Assembly: GCA_030998225.1 (NCBI GenBank)
Contig: JAPYXD010000738.1
Span: 930,001-994,000, forward strand
DNA length: 64,000 nt
Direction: 5' to 3'
From: Diplolepis rosae
Taxonomy: Eukaryota > Arthropoda > Insecta > Hymenoptera > Diplolepididae
This document shows positions 12,823-25,010 of this stretch, piece after piece. The position numbers and the translations under genes were made by a program. Every line of letters starts with the position of its first letter. The first letter of the stretch is position 1. The notes below the pieces were generated by a model. It was not told the DNA's origin, did not search any database, and was given only the letters and a program-made list of their open reading frames with translations.

Positions 12823-14323
12823 CATGCCCCACCTGAAAGACGAAAACAAGAGCTACTTAAAAAAAACTATTTAATAAAAATTCATTTGACGCAAGACAGT
12901 CAAAATGGGCAAAAACTGACCTGAAACTCGATGACTTTGAGATAGACGTTAAACTCTCACCCAAAACTAGAAACTTGTGACATTTTTCACATGCCCCACC
13001 TGAAAGACGAAAACAAGAGCTACTTAAAAAAAACTATTAATAAAAATTCATGTGTCGGAAGACAGTCAAAATGGGAAAAAACTGACCCGGTATTTGATGA
13101 TTTTGAGTTAGACGGTAAATTCTCACCCAAAACTAGAAACTTTTGACATTTTTCACATGTACTGCACTAAAGGCGATAACAAGAGCTACTTTAAAAAAAA
13201 CTATTTAATAAAAATTCATTTTACGCAAGACAGTCAAAATGGGCAAATACTGACCCGAAACTCGATGATTTTGAAAATAGACGGTAAACTCTCACCCAAA
13301 ACTAGAAACTTGTGGCATTTTTCACATGTATCGCCCTAAAGCCGACAACAAGAACTACTTAAAAATTAATTAATAAAAATTAATTTGTCGGAAGAAAGTC
13401 AAAATGGGAAAAAACTGACCCGGTATTCGATGATTTTGAGTTAGACGGTAAATTCTCACCCAAAACAAGAAACTTGTGACATTTTTCACATGCCCTACCA
13501 GAAAGTCAATAACAAGCGCTACGTAAAGAGAATTATATAATGAAAATTCATTTGTAGGAAGACAGTCAAAATGGGCAAAAACTGACCCTGAATTCGATGA
13601 TTTTGAGTTAGACGGTAAATTCTCACCCAAAACTAGAAACTTGTGACATTTTTCAAATGCCCCACCTGAAAGACAATAAGAAGGGCTACTTAAAAAAAAT
13701 TATTTAATAAAAATTCATTTGTCGGAAGAAAGTCAAAATGGGTAAAAACTGACCCGGATTTCGATGATTTTGAGTTAGACGGTAAATTCTCACCCAAAAA
13801 TAGAAACTTGTGACATTTTTCACATGTACCGCCCTAAAGACGATAACAAGAGCTACTTGAAAAAAAACTATTTAATAAAAATTCATTTGGCGCAAGACAG
13901 TCAAAATGGGCAAAAACTGACCCGAATTCGATGATTTTGAGTTAGACGGTAAATTCTCACCCAAAACTAGAAACTTGTGACATTTTTCACATGCCCCACC
14001 TGAAAGACGATAACAAGGGCTACTTAAAGAGAATTATATAGTGAAAATTCATTTGTCGGTAGACAGTCAAAATGGGCAAAAACTGACCCTGAATTCGATA
14101 ATTTTGAGTTAGACGGTAAATTCTCACCCAAAACTAGAAACTTGTGACATTTTTCAAATGCCCCACCTGAAAGACAATAAGAAGGGCTACTTAAAAAAAA
14201 TTATTTAATAAAAATTCATTTGTCGGAAGAAAGTCAAAATGGGTAAAAACTGACCCTCAATTCGATGATTTTGAGTTAGACGGTAAATTCTCACCCAAAA
14301 CTAGAAACTTGTGACATTTTTCA
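12823..14323 (+). repeat. HOR alpha copy 2, nine monomers, 1501 bp
   Basis: Same order as the preceding unit, P P U V W S Q T S. Private changes include a Q monomer near 13826 with acttgaaaaaaaactattt and tttggcgcaag where the other copies have tttgacacaag, and a one-base loss at gacccgaattcg near 13921. These differences argue against a simple duplicate assembly of one read. Confidence 0.88.
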
Positions 14324-15490
14324 CATGCCCCACCTGAAAGACGAAAACAAGAGCTACTTAAAAAAAACTATTTAATAAAAATTCATTTGACGCAAGACAG
14401 TCAAAATGGGCAAAAACTGACCTGAAACTCGATGACTTTGAGATAGACGTTAAACTCTCACCCAAAACTAGAAACTTGTGACATTTTTCACATGCCCCAC
14501 CTGAAAGACGAAAACAAGAGCTACTTAAAAAAAACTATTAATAAAAATTCATGTGTCGGAAGACAGTCAAAATGGGAAAAAACTGACCCGGTATTTGATG
14601 ATTTTGAGTTAGACGGTAAATTCTCACCCAAAACTAGAAACTTTTGACATTTTTCACATGTACTGCACTAAAGGCGATAACAAGAGCTACTTTAAAAAAA
14701 ACTATTTAATAAAAATTCATTTTACGCAAGACAGTCAAAATGGGCAAATACTGACCCGAAACTCGATGATTTTGAAAATAGACGGTAAACTCTCACCCAA
14801 AACTAGAAACTTGTGGCATTTTTCACATGTATCGCCCTAAAGCCGACAACAAGAACTACTTAAAAATTAATTAATAAAAATTAATTTGTCGGAAGAAAGT
14901 CAAAATGGGAAAAAACTGACCCGGTATTCGATGATTTTGAGTTAGACGGTAAATTCTCACCCAAAACAAGAAACTTGTGAGATTTTTAACATGCCCTACC
15001 AGAAAGTCAATAACAAGCGCTACGTAAAGAGAATTATATAATGAAAATTCATTTCTAGGAAGACAGTCAAAATGGGCAAAAACTGACCCTGAATTCGATG
15101 ATTTTGAGTTAGACGGTAAATTCTCACCCAAAACTAGAAACTTGTGACATTTTTTACATGCCCCACCTGAAAGACAATAAGAAGGGCTACTTAAAAAAAA
15201 TTATTTAATAAAAACTCATTTGTCGGAAGAAAGTCAAAATGGGTAAAAACCGACCCGAAATTCGACGATTTTGAGTTAGACGGTAAATTCTCACCCAAAA
15301 ATAGAAACTTGTGACATTTTTCACATGTACCGCCCTAAAGACGATAACAAGAGCTACTTCAAAGAAACTATTAAATAAAAATTCATTTGACACAAGAAAG
15401 TCAAAATGGGCAAAAACTGACCCTGAATTCGATGATTTTGAGTTAGACGGTAAATTCTCACCCAAAACTAGAAACTTGTAACATTTTTCA
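14324..15490 (+). repeat. HOR alpha copy 3, truncated (seven monomers)
   Basis: P P U V W S Q, then a switch into HOR beta. Its W monomer has the private landmark gagatttttaacatg near 14980, which also occurs in W near 16816 and 35854. Its Q monomer diverges near 15350 (acttcaaagaaactattaaa), resembling the B type, so the alpha/beta junction probably lies inside or just after this monomer. Confidence 0.8.
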
Positions 15491-16824
15491 CATGCCCCAC
15501 CTGAAAGACGATAACAAGGGCTACTTAAAGAGAATTATATAGTGAAAATTCATTTGTCGGTAGACAGTCAAAATGGGCAAAAACTGACCCTGAATTCGAT
15601 AATTTTGAGTTAGACGGTAAATTCTCACCCAAAACAAGAAACTTGTGACATTTTTCACATGCCCTACCTGAAAGTCAATAACAAGGGCTACTTAAAGAGA
15701 ATTATATAATGAAAATTCATTTGTCGGAAGACAGTCAAAATGGGCAAAAACTGACCCTGAATTCGATGATTTTGAGTTAGACGGTAAATTCTCACCCAAA
15801 ACTAGAAACTTGTGACATTTTTCAAATGCCCCACCTGAAAGACAATAAGAAGGGCTACTTAAAAAAAATTATTTAATAAAAATTCATTTGTCGGAAGAAA
15901 GTCAAAATGGGTAAAAACTGACCCGAAATTCGATGATTTTGAGTTAGACGGTAAATTCTCACCCAAAACTAGAAACTTGTGTAATTTTTCACATGCCCTA
16001 CCTGTAAGTCGATAACACGGGGTACTTAAAAAGAATTATATAATGAAAATTCATTTGTTGGAAGACAGTCAAAATGGGTAAAAACTGACCCGAAATTCAA
16101 TGATTTTGAGTTAGACGGTAAATTCTCACCCAAAACTAGAAACTTGTGACATTTTTCACATGCCCGAACTGAAAGACAATAAGAAGGGCTAGTTAAAAAA
16201 AATTATTTAATAAAAATTCATTTGTCGGAAGAAAGTCAAAATGGGTAAAAACTGACCGAAATTCGATGATTTTCAGTTAGACGCTAAAATCTCACCCAAA
16301 AATAGAAAGTTGTGACATTTTTCACATGTACCGCCCTAAAGACGATAACAAGATCTACTTCAAAGAAACTATTCAATAAAAATTCATTTGTCGGAAGAAA
16401 GTCAAAATGGGTAAAAACTGACCCGAAACTCGATGATTTTGAGATAGACGTTAAACTCTCACCCAAAACTATAAACTTGTGACATTTTTCACATGCCCCA
16501 CCTGAAAGACTAAAACAAGAGCTACTTAAAAAAAACTATTAATAAAAATTCATGTGTCGGAAGACAGTCAAAATGGGAAAAAACTGACCCGGTATTTGAT
16601 GATTTTGAGTTAGACAATAAACTCTCACCCAAAAATAGAAAGTCGTGACATTTTTCACATGCCCCACCTGAAAGACGATAACAAGGGCTACTTAAAGAGA
16701 ATTATATAGTGAAAATTCATTTGTCGGTAGACAGTCAAAATGGGAAAAAACTGACCCGGTATTCGATGATTTTGAGTTAGACGGTAAATTCTCACCCAAA
16801 ACAAGAAACTTGTGAGATTTTTAA
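15491..16824 (+). repeat. HOR beta copy 1, partial (eight monomers)
   Basis: Order T R S Z A B P T. It contains the Z-A-B-P cassette, with the B segment at 16284-16466. It lacks only the leading W of the full unit. The period to the next unit is 1502 bp (B at 16284 and 17786). Confidence 0.82.
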
Positions 16825-18326
16825 CATGCCCTACCAGAAAGTCAATAACAAGCGCTACTTAAAGAGAATTATATAATGAAAATTCATTTGTAGGAAGACA
16901 GTCAAAATGGGCAAAAACTGACCCTGAATTCGATGATTTTGAGTTAGACGGTAAATTCTCACCCAAAACTAGAAACTTGTAACATTTTTCACATGCCCCA
17001 CCTGAAAGACGATAACAAGGGCTACTTAAAGAGAATTATATAGTGAAAATTCATTTGTCGGTAGACAGTCAAAATGGGCAAAAACTGACCCTGAATTCGA
17101 TAATTTTGAGTTAGACGGTAAATTCTCACCCAAAACAAGAAACTTGTGACATTTTTCACATGCCCTACCTGAAAGTCAATAACAAGGGCTACTTAAAGAG
17201 AATTATATAATGAAAATTCATTTGTCGGAAGACAGTCAAAATGGGCAAAAACTGACCCTGAATTCGATGATTTTGAGTTAGACGGTAAATTCTCACCCAA
17301 AACTAGGAACTTGTGACATTTTTCAAATGCCCCACCTGAAAGACAATAAGAAGGGCTACTTAAAAAAAATTATTTAATAAAAATTCATTTGTCGGAAGAA
17401 AGTCAAAATGGGTAAAAACTGACCCGAAATTCGATGATTTTGAGTTAGACGGTAAATTCTCACCCAAAACTAGAAACTTGTGTAATTTTTCACATGCCCT
17501 ACCTGTAAGTCGATAACAAGGGGTACTTAAAGAGAATTATATAATGAAAATTCATTTGTTGGAAGACAGTCAAAATGGGTAAAAACTGACCCGAAATTCG
17601 ATGATTTTGAGTTAGACGGTAAATTCTCACCCAAAACTAGAAACTTGTGACATTTTTCACATGCCCGAACTGAAAGACAATAAGAAGGGCTAGTTAAAAA
17701 AAATTATTTAATAAAAATTCATTTGTCGGAAGAAAGTCAAAATGGGTAAAAACTGACCCGAAATTCGATGATTTTCAGTTAGACGCTAAAATCTCACCCA
17801 AAAATAGAAAGTTGTGACATTTTTCACATGTACCGCCCTAAAGACGATAACAAGATCTACTTCAAAGAAACTATTCAATAAAAATTCATTTGTTGGAAGA
17901 CAGTCAAAATGGGTAAAAACTGACCCGAAATTCGATGATTTTGAGTTAGACGGTAAATTCTCACCCAAAACTAGAAACTTGTGACATTTTTCACATGCCC
18001 CACCTGAAAGACGAAAACAAGAGCTACTTAAAAAAAACTATTAATAAAAATTCATGTGTCGGAAGACAGTCAAAATGGGAAAAAACTGACCCGGTATTTG
18101 ATGATTTTGAGTTAGACGGTAAATTCTCACCCAAAACTAGGAACTTGTGACATTTTTCACATGCCCCACCTGAAAGACGATAACAAGGGCTACTTAAAGA
18201 GAATTATATAGTGAAAATTCATTTGTCGGTAGACAGTCAAAATGGGAAAAAACTGACCCGGTATTCGATGATTTTGAGTTAGACGGTAAATTCTCACCCA
18301 AAACAAGAAACTTGTGACATTTTTCA
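16825..18326 (+). repeat. HOR beta copy 2, complete nine monomers, 1502 bp
   Basis: Order W T R S Z A B P T, bounded by W landmarks at 16825 and 18327. The unit has the same number of monomers as HOR alpha but a different composition: U and V are absent and Z, A and B are present. The B segment is at 17786-17968. Confidence 0.85.
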
Positions 18327-18829
18327 CATGCCCTACCAGAAAGTCAATAACAAGCGCTACGTAAAGAGAATTATATAATGAAAATTCATTTGTAGGAAGA
18401 CAGTCAAAATGGGCAAAAACTGACCCTGAATTCGATGATTTTGAGTTAGACGGTAAATTCTCACCCAAAACTAGAAACTTGTAACATTTTTCACATGCCC
18501 CACCTGAAAGTCAATAACAAGGGCTACTTAAAGAGAATTATATAGTGAAAATTCATTTGTCGGTAGACAGTCAAAATGGGCAAAAACTGACCCTGAATTC
18601 GATAATTTTGAGTTAGACGGTAAATTCTCACCCAAAACAAGAAACTTGTGACATTTTTCACATGCCCTACCTGAAAGTCAATAACAAGGGCTACTTAAAG
18701 AGAATTATATAATGAAAATTCATTTGTCGGAAGACAGTCAAAATGGGCAAAAACTGACCCTGCATTCGATGATTTTGAGTTAGACGGTAAATTCTCACCC
18801 AAAAACTAGGAACTTGTGACATTTTTCAA
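18327..18829 (+). repeat. HOR beta copy 3, truncated after three monomers
   Basis: W T R only. The array then changes at about 18830 to a monomer with an unusual junction (tcaaaatgccctacccg) and a gacgattacaagagc head with aaagataataattt. That head also occurs near 815-860 in the left domain. Confidence 0.75.
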
Positions 18830-20334
18830 AATGCCCTACCCGAAAGACGATTACAAGAGCTACTTAAAGATAATAATTTAATGAAAATTCATTTGTCGCA
18901 AGACAGTCAAAATGGGCAAAAACTAACCCTGAATTCGATGATTTTGAGTTAGACGGTAAATTCTCACCCAAAACTAGAAACTTGTGACATTTTTCACATG
19001 CCCCACCTGAAAGACGAAAACAAGAGCTACTTAAAAAAAACTACCTGATAAAAATCCATGTGTCGGAAGACAGTCAAAATGGGCAAAAACTGACCGCGAA
19101 TTCGATGATTTTGAGTTAGACGGTAAATTCTCACCGAAAACTAGAAATTTGTGACATTTTTTACATGTACTGCCCTAATGGCGATAACAAGAGCTACTTA
19201 AAAAAAACTATTTCATAAAAATTCATTTGTCGGAAGAATGACAAAATGGGAAAAAACTGACCCGGAATTCGATGATTTTGAGTTAGACTGTAAATTCTCA
19301 CCCAAAACTAGAAACTTGTGTAATTTTTCACATCCCCTACCTGTAAGTCGATAACACGGGGTACTTAAGGAGAAATTATATAATGAAAATTCATTTGTTG
19401 GAAGACAGTCAAAATGGTTAAAAACTGACCCGAAATTCGATGATTTTGAGTTAGACGGTAAATTCTCACCCAAAACTAGAAACTTGTGACATTTTTCACA
19501 AGCCCGAACTGAAAGACAATAAGAAGGGCTAGTTAAAAAAAAATTATTTAATAAAAATTCATTTGTCGGAAGATAGGCAAAATGGGTAAAAACTGAACCG
19601 AAATTCGATGATTTTCAGTTAGACGCTAAAATCTCACCCAAAAATAGAAAGTTGTGACATTTTTCACATGTACCGCCCTAAAGACGATAACAAGATCTAC
19701 TTCAAAGAAACTATTCAATAAAAATTCATTTGTCGGAAGAAAGTCAAAATGGATAAAAACTGACTCGAAATTCGATGATTTTGAGTTCGACGCTAAAATC
19801 TTACCCAAAACTAGAAACTTGTGACATTTTTCACATGCCCCACCTGAATGACGAAAACAAGAGCTACTTAAAAAAAACTACCTGATAAAAATCCATGTCT
19901 CGGAAGACAGTGAAAATGGGTAAAAACTGACCCGAAATTCGATGATTTTGAGTTAGACGGTAAATTCTCACCGAAAACTAGAAATTTGTGACATTTTTTA
20001 CATGCACTGAACTAATGGCGATAACAAGGGCTACTTAAAAAGAATTATTTAAAAAAATTTCATTCGTCGGAAGAATGACAAAATGGGAAAAAACTGACCC
20101 GAATTCGATGATTTTGAGTTAGACTGTAAATTCTCACCCAAAACTAGAAACTTGTGGCATTTTTCACATGCCCTACCTGAAAGACGATAACACGGGCTAC
20201 TTAAAAAAAATTATTTAATAAAAATTCATTTGTAGGAAGAAAGTCAAAATGGGTAAAAACTGACCCGAAATTCGATGATTTTTGAGTTAGACTCTAAAAT
20301 CTCACCCAAAGATAGAAACTCGTGACATTTTTCA
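18830..20334 (+). repeat. Mixed monomers with Z-A-B-P cassette
   Basis: Sequence of types: variant Q, P, X-like (ctaatggcg), Z (about 19331), A (about 19501), B (19626-19808), P, X-like (actgaactaatggcg), C. The cassette here lacks the preceding S and is flanked by X-like monomers, unlike its copies in HOR beta. No foreign sequence is seen. Confidence 0.7.
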
Positions 20335-22010
20335 CATGTACCGCCCTAAAGACGATAACAAGAGCTACTTAAAAAAAACTATTTAATAAAAATTCATTTG
20401 ACGCAAGACAGTCAAAATGGGCAAAAACTGACCAGAAACTCGATGATTTTGAGATAGACGGTAAACTCTCACCCACGACTAGAAACTTGTGACATTTTTT
20501 CACATACCCCACCTGAAAGACGAAAACAAGAGCTACTTAAAAAAAACTATTTAATAAAAATTCATTTGACACAAGACAGTCAAAATGGGCAAAAACTGAC
20601 CCTGAATTCGATGATTTTGAGTTAGACGGTAAATTCTCACCCAAAACTAGAAACTTGTAACATTTTTCACATGCCCCAATTGAAGGCGGATAACAAGGGC
20701 TACTTAAAGAGAATTATATAGTGAAAATTCATTTGTCGGTAGACAGTCAAAATGGTCAAAAACTGACCCTGAATTCGATATTTTTGTTTTAGAAGGTAAA
20801 TTCTCACCCAAAACTAGAAAATTGTGACATTTTTCACATGCCCTACCTGAAAGTCAATAACAAGGTCTACTTAAAGAGAATTATATAATGAAAAATCCAT
20901 GTGTCGGAAGACAGTCAAAATGGGTAAAAACTGACCCTGAATTCGATGATTTTGAGTTAGACGGTAAATTCTCACCCAAAACTAGGAACTTGTGACATTT
21001 TTCAAATGCCCCACCTGAAAGACAATAAGAAGGGCTACTTAAAAAAAATTATTTAATAAAAATTCATTTGTCGGAAGAAAGTCAAAATGGGTAAAAACTG
21101 ACCCGAAATTCGATGATTTTGAGTTAGACTCTAAAATCTCACCCAAAGATAGAAACTCGTGACATTTTTCACATGTACCGCCCTAAAGACGATAACAAGA
21201 GCTACTTAAAAAAAACTATTTAATAAAAATTCATTTGACGCAAGACAGTCAAAATGGGCAAAAACTGACCAGAAACTCGATGATTTTGAGATAGACGGTA
21301 AAACTCTCACCCACGACTAGAAACTTGTGACATTTTTCACATACCCCACCTGAAAGACGAAAACAAGAGCTACTTAAAAAAAACTACCTGATAAAAATCC
21401 ATGTGTCGGAAGACCGTCAAAATGGGCAAAAACTGAGCCTGTATTCGATGATTTTGATTTAGACGGTAAATTCTCACACAAAACTAGAAACTTGTATCAT
21501 TTTTCACATGCCCCAATTGAAGGCGGATAACAAGGGCTACTTAAAAATAATAATATATTGAAAATTCATTTGTCGGTAGACAGTCAAAATGGTCAAAAAC
21601 AGACCCTGAATTCGATTATTTTGAGTTAGACGGTAAATTCTCACCCAAAACAAGAAACTTGTGATATTTTTCACATGCCCTACCTAAAAGTCAATAACAA
21701 GGGCTACTTAAAGAGAATTATATAATGAAAATTCATTTGTCGGAAGACAGTCAAAATGGGAAAAAAGTGACCCGGAATTCGATGATTTTGAGTTAGACGG
21801 TAAACTCTCACCCAGAACTAGAAACTTGTGGCATTTTTCACATGTATCGACTAAAGCCGACAACAAGAACTACTTAAAAATTAATTAATAAAAATTCATT
21901 TGTCGGAAGAAAGTCAAAATGGGAAAAAACTGACCCGGTATTCGATGATTTTGAGTTAGACGGTAAATTCTCACCCAAAACAAGAAACTTGTGACATTTT
22001 TCACATGCCC
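20335..22010 (+). repeat. 837-bp five-monomer tandem duplication
   Basis: Order Q D T' R S is followed by Q D T' R. The Q landmarks are at 20335 and 21172 and the T' landmarks at 20670 and 21507, both exactly 837 bp apart. T' has a head seen nowhere else in the window, ccccaattgaaggcggataa. The copies differ in the D body: actatttaat in the first, actacctgat in the second. Confidence 0.82.
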
Positions 22011-22504
22011 TACCAGAAAGTCAATAACAAGCGCTACGTAAAGAGAATTATATAATGAAAATTCATTTGTAGGAAGACAGTCAAAATGGGCAAAAACTGA
22101 CCCTGAATTCGATGATTTTGAGTTAGACGGTAAATTCTCACCCAAAACAAGAAACTTGTGACATTTTTCACATGCCCTACCTGAAAGTCAATAACAAGGG
22201 CTACTTAAAGAGAATTATATAATGAAAATTCATTTGTAGGAAGACAGTCAAAATGGGCAAAAACTGACCCTGAATTCGATGATTTTGAGTTAGACGGTAA
22301 ATTCTCACCCAAAACTAGGAACTTGTGACATTTTTCAAATGCCCCACCTGAAAGACAATAAGAAGGGCTACTTAAAAAAAATTATTTAATAAAAATTCAT
22401 TTGTCGGAAGAAAGTCAAAATGGGCAAAAACTGACCGCGAATTCGATGATTTTGAGTTAGACGGTAAATTCTCACCCAAAACTAGAAACTTGTGACATTT
22501 TTCA

Positions 22505-23837
22505 CATGCCCCACCTGAAAGACGAAAACAAGAGCTACTTAAAAAAAACTATTTAATAAAAATTCATTTGACGCAAGACAGTCAAAATGGGCAAAAACTT
22601 ACCCGAAACTCGATGACTTTGAGATAGACGTTAAACTCTCACCCAAAACTAGAAACTTGTGACATATTTCACATGCCCCACCTGAAAGACGAAAAAACAA
22701 GAGCTGCTTAAAAAAAACTATTAATAAAAATTCATGTGTCGGAAGACAGTCAAAATGGGAAAAAACTGACCCGGTATTTGATGATTTTGAGTTAGAAGGT
22801 AAATTCTCACCCAAAACAAGAAACTTTTGACATTTTTCACATGTACTGCACTAAAGGCGATAACAAGAGCTACTTTAAAAAAAAATATTTAATAAAAATT
22901 CATTTTACGCAAGACAGTCAAAATGGGCAAATACTGACCCGAAACTCGATGATTTTGAAAATAGACGGTAAACTCTCACCCAAAACTAGAAACTTGTGGC
23001 ATTTTTCACATGAAACGCCCTAAAGCCGACAACAAGAACTACTTAAAAATTAATTAATAAAAATTAATTTGTCGGAAGAAAGTCAAAATGGGAAAAAACT
23101 GACCCGGTATTCGATGATTTTGAGTTAGACGGTAAATTCTCACCCAAAACAAGAAACTTGTGACATTTTTCACATGCCCTACCAGAAAGTCAATAACAAG
23201 CGCTACGTAAAGAGAATTATATAATGAAAATTCATTTGTAGGAAGACAGTCAAAATGGGCAAAAACTGACCCTGAATTCGATGATTTTGAGTTAGACGGT
23301 AAATTCTCACCCAAAACTAGAAACTTGTGACATTTTTTACATGCCCCACCTGAAAGACAATAAGAAGGGCTACTTAAAAAAAATTATTTAATAAAAACTC
23401 ATTTGTCGGAAGAAAGTCAAAATGGGTAAAAACTGACCCGGATTTCGATGATTTTGAGTTAGACGCTAAAAACTCACCCAAAAATAGAAGCTTGTGACAT
23501 TTTTCACATGTACCGCCCTAAAGACGATAACAAGAGCTACTTAAAAAAAACTATTTAATAAAAATTCATTTGACACAAGACAGTCAAAATGGGCAAAAAC
23601 TGACCCTGAATTCGATGATTTTGAGTTAGACGGTAAATTCTCACCCAAAACTAGAAACTTGTAACATTTTTCACATGCCCCACCTGAAAGACGATAACAA
23701 GGGCTACTTAAAGAGAATTATATAGTGAAAATTCATTTGTCGTTAGACAGTCAAAATGGGCAAAAACTGACCCTGAATTCGATACTTTTGAGTTAGACGG
23801 TAAATTCTCACCCAAAACAAGAAACTTGTGACATTTT
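22505..23837 (+). repeat. Dispersed copy of HOR alpha (eight monomers)
   Basis: Order P P U V W S Q T, as in the 11.3-15.5 kb block, about 7 kb from that block. The V landmark is changed to catgaaacgccc near 23010. The second P monomer has the acatatttcacatg landmark that marks the left domain, and a three-base expansion (gacgaaaaaacaagagctgc) near 22690. The unit is thus a mosaic of alpha and left-domain variants. Confidence 0.75.
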
Positions 23838-25010
23838 TCACATGCCCTACCTGAAAGTCAATAACAAGGGCTACTTAAAGAGAATTATATAATGAAAATT
23901 CATTTGTCGGAAGACAGTCAAAATGGGCAAAAACTGACCGCGAATTCGATGATTTTGAGTTAGACGGTAAATTCTCACCGAAAACTAGAACTTTGTGACA
24001 TTTTTAACATGCCCTACCAGAAAGTCAATAACAAGCGCTACGTAAAGAGAATTATATAATGAAAATTCATTTCTAGGAAGACAGTCAAAATGGGCAAAAA
24101 CTGACCCTGCATTCGATGATTTTGAGTTAGCCGTTAAATTCACACCCAAAACTAGAAACTTGTGACATTTTTCACATGCCCTACCAGAAAGTCAATAACA
24201 AGCGCTACTTAAAGAGAATTATATAATGAAAATTCATTTGTAGGAAGACAGTCAAAATGGGCAAAAACTGACCCTGAATTCGATGATTTTGAGTTAGACG
24301 GTAAATTCTCACCCAAAACTAGGAACTTGTGACATTTTTCAAATGCACCACCGGAAAGACAAAAAGAAGGGGTACTTAAAAAAAATTATTTAATAAAAAT
24401 TCATTTGTCGGAAGAAAGTCAAAACGGGTAAAAACTGACCCGGATTTCGATGATTTTGAGTTAGACGCTAAAATCTCACCCAAAAATATAAGCTTGTGAC
24501 ATTTCTCACATGTATCGCCCTAAAGACGATAACAACAGCTACGTAAAAAAAATTATTTAATAAAAATTCTTTTGACAGAAGACAGTCAAAATGGGCAAAA
24601 ACTGACCCTGAATTCGATGATTTTGAGTTAGACGGTAAATTCTCACCCAAAACAAGAAACTTGTGACATTTTTCACATGCCCTACCAGAAAGTCAATAAC
24701 AAGCGCTACTTAAAGAGAATTATATAATGAAAATTCATTTGTAGGAAGACAGTCAAAATGGGCAAAAACTGACCCTGAATTCGATGATTTTGAGTTAGAC
24801 GGTAAATTCTCACCCAAAACTAGGAACTTGTGACATTTTTCAAATGCCCCACCTGAAAGACAATAAGAAGGGCTACGAAAATAAAAATTATTAAATAAAA
24901 ATTCATTCGTCGGAAGAATGACAAAATGGGCAAATACTGACCCGAAACTCGATGATTTTGAAAATAGACGGTAAACTCTCACCCAAAAATAGAAACTTGT
25001 GACATTTTTC
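23838..25010 (+). repeat. W-rich mixed segment
   Basis: Types R, W, W, S, Q, W, S. Three W monomers (near 24009, 24175 and 24676) occur within about 670 bp, whereas elsewhere W is usually single after V. Odd variants include ctacgaaaataaaaattatt near 24875 and an S head with ggaaagacaaaaagaagggg near 24355. The block looks locally scrambled rather than regularly repeated. Confidence 0.65.

Noticed and set aside
24870..24900. Possible insertion at the unusual ctacgaaaataaaaattatt
   Set aside because: The surrounding monomer length and landmarks are normal; it is a cluster of small changes in the A-rich segment, not foreign DNA.
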